From Flavobacterium endoglycinae (lineage in GTDB: Bacteria > Bacteroidota > Bacteroidia > Flavobacteriales > Flavobacteriaceae), in contig NZ_CP071448.1 of NCBI RefSeq assembly GCF_017352115.1, positions 3,880,001 to 3,944,000 of the forward strand: a stretch of 64,000 bases of DNA, read 5' to 3'. This document shows, in pieces, positions 59,116-64,000 of this stretch (position 1 is the first letter of the stretch; each line of letters starts with the position of its first letter). The translations under genes were made by a program, and so were the position numbers. The notes beneath the pieces were generated by a model, which saw nothing but the letters and a program-made list of their open reading frames with translations, had not been told where the DNA came from and made no database searches.

Positions 59116-59189
59116 TGCAGGTTCGAATCCTGCACTAATCATAAAGGTTAGTTAGACAAATTGGTAAAGTCGACAGACTGAAAATCTGT
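59116..59189 (+). ncRNA. Permuted tRNA-Phe(GAA)-like domain 2
   Basis: T-arm TGCAGG-TTCGAAT-CCTGCA (59116-59134), acceptor CTAATC, loop ATAAA, acceptor GGTTAG (59146-59151), D-arm GAC...GTC (59155-59171) with TTGG in the loop, then a perfect anticodon arm ACAGA-CTGAAAA-TCTGT (59173-59189) with anticodon GAA. All arms of a tRNA are present but rotated, with the chain opened at the variable loop. Confidence 0.7.
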
Positions 59190-59353
59190 ATTTCCAGAGA
59201 ACATCACTCTTAAAAAGATGATTGTCAAAAGAAAACTAATTTGTCTTTGTCAATGAAATCAGGATTTTTGGATCCGAAGTTTCATACTCTGATAAAGCCA
59301 GTACAAATAGTAATGTATTTTGAAAAGTTGTTTTCTTTTTGATTTGATTGTTA

Positions 59354-59373
59354 AGAGAATTTGGGGATTCTCT
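59354..59373 (+). terminator. Hairpin before the SPFH gene, possible attenuator
   Basis: AGAGAAT and ATTCTCT pair over a 6-nt loop TTGGGG; an A-rich rather than T-rich stretch follows, so it may be a processing or pausing hairpin and not a true terminator. Confidence 0.4.
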
Positions 59374-59544
59374 CAATAAAAAAGAATCAGAAACAATTCA
59401 GACAGACAAAAGAACAAACTATTTGTCCTTTTTTCTTAGAGGAGAAAGACAAAGAGGTTTTTTTATTAGAAAGAAAATACAATAAGAAAAATAGAAGAAA
59501 TAGAGGTTTACGGATTTAGAACCTTAAACTTCAAACAAAATATT

Positions 59545-60642
59545 ATGATAAAAAGAATTAAAATCGAAATGTACCAAGTGGGCTTGGTATTCGAAAATAG
59601 AAAATTAATTAAAGTAATTGAAGAAGGATTGCACTGGATTCTTGGAAACAAAAATGTAATGATTTACGATCTAAACGGATCTTTTCAGGCTCCTTTTGAG
59701 TTGGATATTTTATTGCAAAATGAAGTATTGACTTCACTTTTAGAAGTGGTTGAGGTTGCCGATAACGAAATCGTATTACAATTTGTGAAAGGTAATTTCA
59801 AAGAGATTTTAACACCGGGAAAATATGCTTTTTGGAAAGGAGTTGTAAAAAACGGATTCATTAAAGCAGATTTGTCTAAGATTGAAATCACAGAAAACTT
59901 TCCAATAAACTTATTGGAAAATGTTAAAATGAGATATTTTACAAGAAAATTCATTGTAGCAAGCAACGACAAAGCTTTGTTGTTTGTGAATGGAACTTTT
60001 GTAAAAGAATTAAAATCAGGAACACATTATTTCTGGAATAATGCCATTACTATCGAAGTGAAAACTGTTGATACAAGACAACAGCGACTGGAAATTTCTG
60101 GACAAGAGTTGTTGACAAAAGATAAAGCTGGATTAAGAATCAACTTTCTTGTGAGATACCAAGTTGTGGATATTATGAAAGCTTTGGTCGAAAACAAGGA
60201 CTTCGAAAAACAATTGTACGTAACTATGCAGTTGACTTTGAGAGCTTTTGTGGGCGGATTGACTTTGGATGAATTATTGTCTAAAAAAGATGCAATCGCA
60301 GAAGCTATTTTGGAAGAAGCTAAAACAAAAATCGAAGATTTAGGTTTGAAAATTTCTGATGCCGGAATTAGAGATGTAATTCTTCCAGGAGATATGAAAG
60401 AAATCATGAATCAGGTTTTGGTTGCTGAGAAAAAAGCTCAAGCCAATAGCATTATGAGAAGAGAAGAAACTGCAGCAACAAGAAGTTTACTAAACACAGC
60501 AAAGCTGATGGAAGAAAACGAAATGTTGTGGAAATTGAAAGAGATGGAATATGTTGAAAAAATCGCCGATAGAATTGGTGAAATTACCATTTCAGGAAGC
60601 GGTAACGTCATCAGTCAATTGAAGGAAATCTTCGTTAAGTAA
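59545..60642 (+). CDS. SPFH/band-7 (slipin-like) scaffold protein
   Basis: 365 residues. The N-terminal part (about 1-130) is specific to this group (MIKRIKIEMYQVGLVFENRK). The SPFH domain (about 130-310) has HYFWNNAITIEVKTVDTRQQ, LEISGQELLTKDKAGLRINF, VRYQVVDIMKAL and LGLKISDAGIRDVILPGDMK, followed by a helical tail (EKKAQANSIMRREETAATRS). No transmembrane anchor is visible, unlike membrane slipins. SPFH proteins oligomerise into rings. Here it lies next to a tRNA-like RNA and repair genes, consistent with an RNA-repair scaffold. Confidence 0.9.
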   Translation: MIKRIKIEMYQVGLVFENRKLIKVIEEGLHWILGNKNVMIYDLNGSFQAPFELDILLQNEVLTSLLEVVEVADNEIVLQFVKGNFKEILTPGKYAFWKGVVKNGFIKADLSKIEITENFPINLLENVKMRYFTRKFIVASNDKALLFVNGTFVKELKSGTHYFWNNAITIEVKTVDTRQQRLEISGQELLTKDKAGLRINFLVRYQVVDIMKALVENKDFEKQLYVTMQLTLRAFVGGLTLDELLSKKDAIAEAILEEAKTKIEDLGLKISDAGIRDVILPGDMKEIMNQVLVAEKKAQANSIMRREETAATRSLLNTAKLMEENEMLWKLKEMEYVEKIADRIGEITISGSGNVISQLKEIFVK

Positions 60643-60696
60643 AATAAACTAACAGCTTGTTTACTGTTGGTTTAAAATTAAAAAAATTAAAAAACA

Positions 60697-61263
60697 ATGA
60701 ATCAAAATATATTTTTTACGTCTGATCATCACTTTGGTCACACGAATATAATCAGGTTTAGTGAACGCCCTTTTGCCTCGGTAGAAGAAATGGATGCGGA
60801 ACTCATTAAACGATGGAATGAAAAGGTAAGTCCGCGGGATATTGTCTATCACTTGGGCGATATTTCTTTGGCAAGACCAGAACGAACAAAAGAAATTTTA
60901 GATCAATTAAATGGTTCTATTTTTCTTATAAAGGGCAATCACGATAAATCGGCATTGAGTTATGCAAAACGATTTGAATGGATCAAAGATTACTACGAAT
61001 TAAGTGTCGCCGACGAAGATGCGCCAAACGGCAGACAAAAGATAATCCTATTTCACTACGCAATGAAAGTATGGAGAAGTTCTTTTAGAGGCACATGGCA
61101 CTTATACGGTCACTCTCACGGACATTTGTTCGATGATGAAACGATGCGATCTTTTGATGTTGGCGTAGACTGCCATAATTACGAACCGCTTTCTTATGAT
61201 GAGGTAAAAACCCGCATTTTAGCGAAAGATTGGAAAGCTCCTTTTGGAGACAGAGAATTATAA
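60697..61263 (+). CDS. Calcineurin-like metallophosphoesterase
   Basis: 188 residues. Metal-binding motifs are all present: FFTSDHHFGHTNI (D10, H12), VYHLGDISLA, IKGNHDKSA, LFHYAMKVW and LYGHSHGHLF. This compact family hydrolyses phosphodiesters or phosphomonoesters. In this operon it may remove 2',3'-cyclic phosphate or 3'-phosphate from RNA ends. It lies 54 bp after the SPFH gene. Confidence 0.9.
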   Translation: MNQNIFFTSDHHFGHTNIIRFSERPFASVEEMDAELIKRWNEKVSPRDIVYHLGDISLARPERTKEILDQLNGSIFLIKGNHDKSALSYAKRFEWIKDYYELSVADEDAPNGRQKIILFHYAMKVWRSSFRGTWHLYGHSHGHLFDDETMRSFDVGVDCHNYEPLSYDEVKTRILAKDWKAPFGDREL

Positions 61264-61284
61264 ATTTTTTAAAAATTAGAAAAA

Positions 61285-61830
61285 ATGAAAACTACAGATA
61301 AAATTATTATTATCGATTTAGAAGCCACATGTTGGCAGGGTCCCGTCCCGAAAGGCCAGCAAAATGAAATTATTGAAATTGGTCTGGCTTTACTAGATAC
61401 AGAAACAGGCCAGATTTCCAAAAATAAAGGCATATTAGTAAAACCACAACGCTCTAGCGTAAGTTCGTTTTGTACAGAACTAACAACCATTACTCAAGAT
61501 TTACTGGATAAAAACGGAGTATTTTTTGAAGATGCCATCAATCAGCTTATTGATGATTACAATCCAGATTTGTACACTTGGGCAAGTTACGGTCAGTACG
61601 ATTTGAATATGCTGAAAAACCAATGTAAATCATTTGGTGTTCCCTATCCAATGGCAGAAGATCATATCAACGTAAAAGAACATTTTGCTGAAAAGTTTGG
61701 TCTTAACAGGCAGACGGGTATGAACGGTGCTTTGCAAATGTTGAATATTCCATTAGAAGGAACACACCATAGAGGTATTGACGATGCCAAAAACATCGCT
61801 AAAATTTTGAATTGGTGCCTAAAAAATTAG
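61285..61830 (+). CDS. DEDDh 3'-5' exonuclease, copy 2
   Basis: 181 residues with IIDLEATCWQGP (D11, E13), WASYGQYDLNMLKNQCKSFG and HHRGIDDAKNIAKIL. It is a paralog of the exonuclease at 56853, with the shared segment SVSSFCTELTTITQDLLDKN against QVSSFCSQLTGITNEKLQIE. It ends the SPFH-phosphoesterase-exonuclease operon and the whole RNA-repair region. Confidence 0.9.
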   Translation: MKTTDKIIIIDLEATCWQGPVPKGQQNEIIEIGLALLDTETGQISKNKGILVKPQRSSVSSFCTELTTITQDLLDKNGVFFEDAINQLIDDYNPDLYTWASYGQYDLNMLKNQCKSFGVPYPMAEDHINVKEHFAEKFGLNRQTGMNGALQMLNIPLEGTHHRGIDDAKNIAKILNWCLKN

Positions 61831-61942
61831 ATTTTAATTTGTTAATCGCAGTTATCAAAAGGGATAGTTGATAGCTGCAGAAGGAAACTGCATATCTTTG
61901 TATTTGCAGTTTCTGTTTTTAGATGAATTATTAAAATATTAA

Positions 61943-61969
61943 AAAGGCTGTCTTATAAAGACAGCCTTT
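61943..61969. terminator. Terminator hairpin
   Basis: AAAGGCTGTCTT and AAGACAGCCTTT form a strong stem between the convergent exonuclease and CoA-ligase genes. Confidence 0.8.
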
Positions 61970-61994
61970 CCCTTGGTTAAATTATTTTGATTTA

Positions 61995-63773
61995 TTAATT
62001 GTTTCCGTAGATTTTAGTGTAAAGATCTTTATAGGTCTCTTTAATAATTTTTCTTTTTAATTTTAAAGTAGGAGTAAGCTGTCCACCATCGATTGACCAA
62101 ACATCTGGAGTTAATTCAAAACGTTTAATTTGTTCCCAGTGACCAAATTTTTTATTGATACTTTCTACTTCTTCGTCAATTCTTTTAATGACATCTGGAT
62201 TTGAAGCGATTTCAGCGTCAGTACTTCCTAAAGTAACTTTGTGGATTTTAGCCCATTCTTTTACAAACTCAAAATTTGGCTGAATAAAAGCAGCTGGCAT
62301 TTTTTCGCCTTCACCAATAACCATAATCTGCTCAATAAAACGAGATTGTTTCATCGCATTTTCAATCATCTGCGGAGCGATATATTTTCCTCCTGATGTT
62401 TTGAACATTTCTTTTTTACGGTCGGTGATTTTTAAGAAACCTTCACTGTCAATTTCTCCAATATCTCCCGTATGGAAATAACCGTCTTGTAAAGCTTCAG
62501 CTGTTTTTTCAGGATCGTTATAATATCCTAACATTACGTTTGGTCCTTTACAAAGAATTTCTCCATCTTCAGCAATTTTCACTTCAAGATTACGGATTGG
62601 TTTTCCAACAGTTCCAATTTTAAAACCTTTATTTCTTTGATCATTTACCGCAATTACAGGAGAAGTTTCTGTTAAACCATAACCTTCCATAACCGGAATT
62701 TCTGCTGCAGCAAAAACTCTAGACAAACGAGGCTGTAAAGCGGCACTTCCAGAAACCATTAAATCTAATTTTCCTCCCAAACCTTCTTTCCATTTACTGA
62801 AAATTAGTTTGCGGGCAATTTTTAATTGGAACTCATACCAGAAACCGTTTGCTCCGTATGGCTCGTATTTTAAACCTAAATCAATAGCCCAGAAAAACAG
62901 CTTTTTCTTGATACCAGTTAATTCGGCTCCTTTGGCATAAATTTTATCGTATACTTTTTCAAGAAGTCTAGGAACAGCTGTAATAACTGTTGGCTGTACT
63001 TCTTTTAAATTGTCGCTGATTTTGTCGATCGATTCTCCAAAATAAACCGAAACACCATAATATTGATAGATGTATAAAATCATTCTTTCAAAGATATGGC
63101 AGATAGGAAGGAAGCTCAATGCAGTACTGTTTCCCGCATCAAATGGAATTCTAGGTGCGCTGTCTAAAACATTCGAAACAATGTTTTGGTGTGAAAGCAT
63201 AACACCTTTAGGCCTTCCTGTAGTTCCAGAAGTATAAATAATCGTTGCCAGATCATTTGTATGAATACTTTCTTTTCTAGCTTCAACTTCATTTTGGTTG
63301 CTTTCGTCTGCTCCCAAATTCAGTAATTCTGACCAGTGTTTACAGCCCGAAATTTCATTAAAAGAATATACCTCTTTTAATGTTGGCACATTCGCTTTGA
63401 TAGCATTTACTTTCTGAAGTACTTCTTCATCAGAAACAAAACAGTAAATACTGCCGCTGTGGTTTAATATATATTCGTAGTCTTCTTCAGCAATTGTTGG
63501 GTAAATAGGAACATTTTGAGCTCCTGTCTGCAAAATTCCAATATCCATTACATTCCATTCCGTGCGGTTGTTGGAAGAGATCAAAGCAATTTTGTCATCT
63601 TTCTGAACCCCCATACGCAATAATGCTCTTGAAATAGCATTAGCTTTTGCAATATATTCCTGGCTAGATGTTTTTTCCCAGACTCCATTTTTTTTTGTTG
63701 CTAAAGCAACTGGAAGGTTGTAAGTTTCTTGTTGATAATAGGGAAAATCAAAAAGTCGAGTGATTGAAATCAT
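61995..63773 (-). CDS. fadD: Long-chain fatty-acid CoA ligase
   Basis: 592 residues of the AMP-binding superfamily. The P-loop is LATIIYTSGTTGRPKGVMLS, and the core continues EGYGLTETSPVIAVND, YFHTGDIGEIDSEGFLKITD and RKKEMFKTSGGKYIAPQMIE. It activates free fatty acids to acyl-CoA via acyl-AMP, feeding the beta-oxidation operon at 18162-24692. The AT-rich 176-bp stretch upstream holds no visible gene. Confidence 0.92.
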   Translation of the reverse strand: MISITRLFDFPYYQQETYNLPVALATKKNGVWEKTSSQEYIAKANAISRALLRMGVQKDDKIALISSNNRTEWNVMDIGILQTGAQNVPIYPTIAEEDYEYILNHSGSIYCFVSDEEVLQKVNAIKANVPTLKEVYSFNEISGCKHWSELLNLGADESNQNEVEARKESIHTNDLATIIYTSGTTGRPKGVMLSHQNIVSNVLDSAPRIPFDAGNSTALSFLPICHIFERMILYIYQYYGVSVYFGESIDKISDNLKEVQPTVITAVPRLLEKVYDKIYAKGAELTGIKKKLFFWAIDLGLKYEPYGANGFWYEFQLKIARKLIFSKWKEGLGGKLDLMVSGSAALQPRLSRVFAAAEIPVMEGYGLTETSPVIAVNDQRNKGFKIGTVGKPIRNLEVKIAEDGEILCKGPNVMLGYYNDPEKTAEALQDGYFHTGDIGEIDSEGFLKITDRKKEMFKTSGGKYIAPQMIENAMKQSRFIEQIMVIGEGEKMPAAFIQPNFEFVKEWAKIHKVTLGSTDAEIASNPDVIKRIDEEVESINKKFGHWEQIKRFELTPDVWSIDGGQLTPTLKLKRKIIKETYKDLYTKIYGNN

Positions 63774-63949
63774 GTTTAATATATTGAATTATATTGCAAA
63801 TTAAATAAAAATTGGGAATGATTTTTAGTTTTCTAAAATTAAATAGGAAATTTTATGACAACTATTAAAATTTTACGAAAACGTTTTCTTTTTAGTAGAA
63901 ATTCTTCCAAAAACCAATAAATATTTAATTTGAAGCCTGCTTATGACTG

Positions 63950-64000
63950 TTATTGTACGTTGTAATCTTCGTATTCTTTTACTCTTTCGCCCATTAAAAA
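63950..64000 (-). CDS. C-terminal end of a gene cut by the window
   Basis: On the minus strand the last 16 codons before a TAA at 63950-63952 read FLMGERVKEYEDYNVQ. The frame is open to the window edge. Too little is present to name it. Confidence 0.4.
   Translation of the reverse strand, partial: FLMGERVKEYEDYNVQ

Larger units (their letters stand above)
58860..59540 (+). ncRNA. Long structured RNA with permuted tRNA-like domains upstream of the SPFH gene
   Basis: This 680-bp stretch lacks a protein frame. It holds local hairpins (TTTGAT/ATCAAA near 58905-58923; ATAATAC/GTATTAT near 58948-58986; TTTGG/CCAAA at 59006-59031), then two permuted tRNA-like domains (59047-59189) and a hairpin at 59354-59373. 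The survey of RNA-repair systems by Burroughs and Aravind (2016) reports that SPFH/band-7 scaffolds of such systems have a cognate tRNA-like RNA. This is the position where it should be. RNA ends are estimated. Confidence 0.65.

Noticed and set aside
59082..59140. A linear minimal tRNA without an anticodon arm
   Set aside because: The would-be acceptor strands TGCGATA and CTAATCA do not pair. Each pairs perfectly with the neighbouring element on its other side, giving the permuted reading instead.

Overview
The window looks like chromosomal DNA of a Flavobacterium or a close relative in Flavobacteriaceae. It is AT-rich, several promoters fit the Bacteroidota -7 pattern TAnnTTTG, Shine-Dalgarno sequences are weak, and the core genes have flavobacterial counterparts (an ECF sigma/anti-sigma/Spy-like operon, a LETM1-related biofilm protein, DUF4251, and MnmD with a GTG start).

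Bases 1 to 24,700 are ordinary housekeeping and stress genes: a cut lipoprotein gene, a BNR-repeat protein, the ECF sigma operon, a MazG-like pyrophosphohydrolase, branched-chain aminotransferase, MnmD, a divergent OxyR/Dps pair whose OxyR cysteines sit at 199 and 208 as in E. coli, a SulP transporter followed by beta-carbonic anhydrase, Cu/Zn SOD, a GH18 enzyme, and a beta-oxidation operon (MarR, FadB-like, FadA, acyl-CoA dehydrogenase) into which a palindrome-flanked four-helix-bundle gene has been inserted. A fatty-acid CoA ligase closes the right end (61,995-63,773).

Between these lipid genes (about 24,900-61,850) lies a 37-kb accessory region devoted mainly to RNA repair. It encodes a T4-Rnl1-like RNA ligase, Hen1 methyltransferase, a Pnkp-type ligase domain, a T4-type polynucleotide kinase-phosphatase, a third small RNA ligase (DUF5565-like), two RlaP-type nucleotidyltransferases, two tandem nucleotidyltransferase-like paralogs, two DEDDh exonucleases, a metallophosphoesterase, TatD, DUF434, an ATP-grasp protein, an SPFH (band-7) scaffold, a RING4/TROVE-like/TerD scaffold, WGR and SWIM proteins, an AAA-TOPRIM ATPase, a WYL regulator and an XRE regulator. 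A separate two-component cassette with its own operator sites is nested inside it.

The most striking content is non-coding. Upstream of the RING4/TROVE/TerD gene is an array of five Y-RNA-like modules (27,547-27,985). All share GGTCAA-N8-TACTTC and a 3' ATTAYC, but each has a different 8-bp stem, so the copies covary among themselves. The shared helix leaves one bulged C, as in Ro-binding sites of Y RNAs. Module 2 forms the anticodon arm of a linear tRNA-like RNA, while module 3 carries a circularly permuted tRNA-like domain. More permuted tRNA-like domains precede the SPFH gene (59,047-59,189) and the S24-like gene (38,075-38,149). Four divergent tRNA genes, including Ile(UAU) and a class-I-shaped Leu(UAG), lie at 56,110-56,675.

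Six promoters in the region share a dyad (CTGCGCA-N7-TGCGCAG or variants) placed exactly 14 nt before a -7 element. They drive both ncRNA/scaffold units, the Rnl1-like ligase, Hen1 and two small genes, so the region behaves as one regulon. All assignments come from reading the sequence by hand; no searches or folding programs were run.
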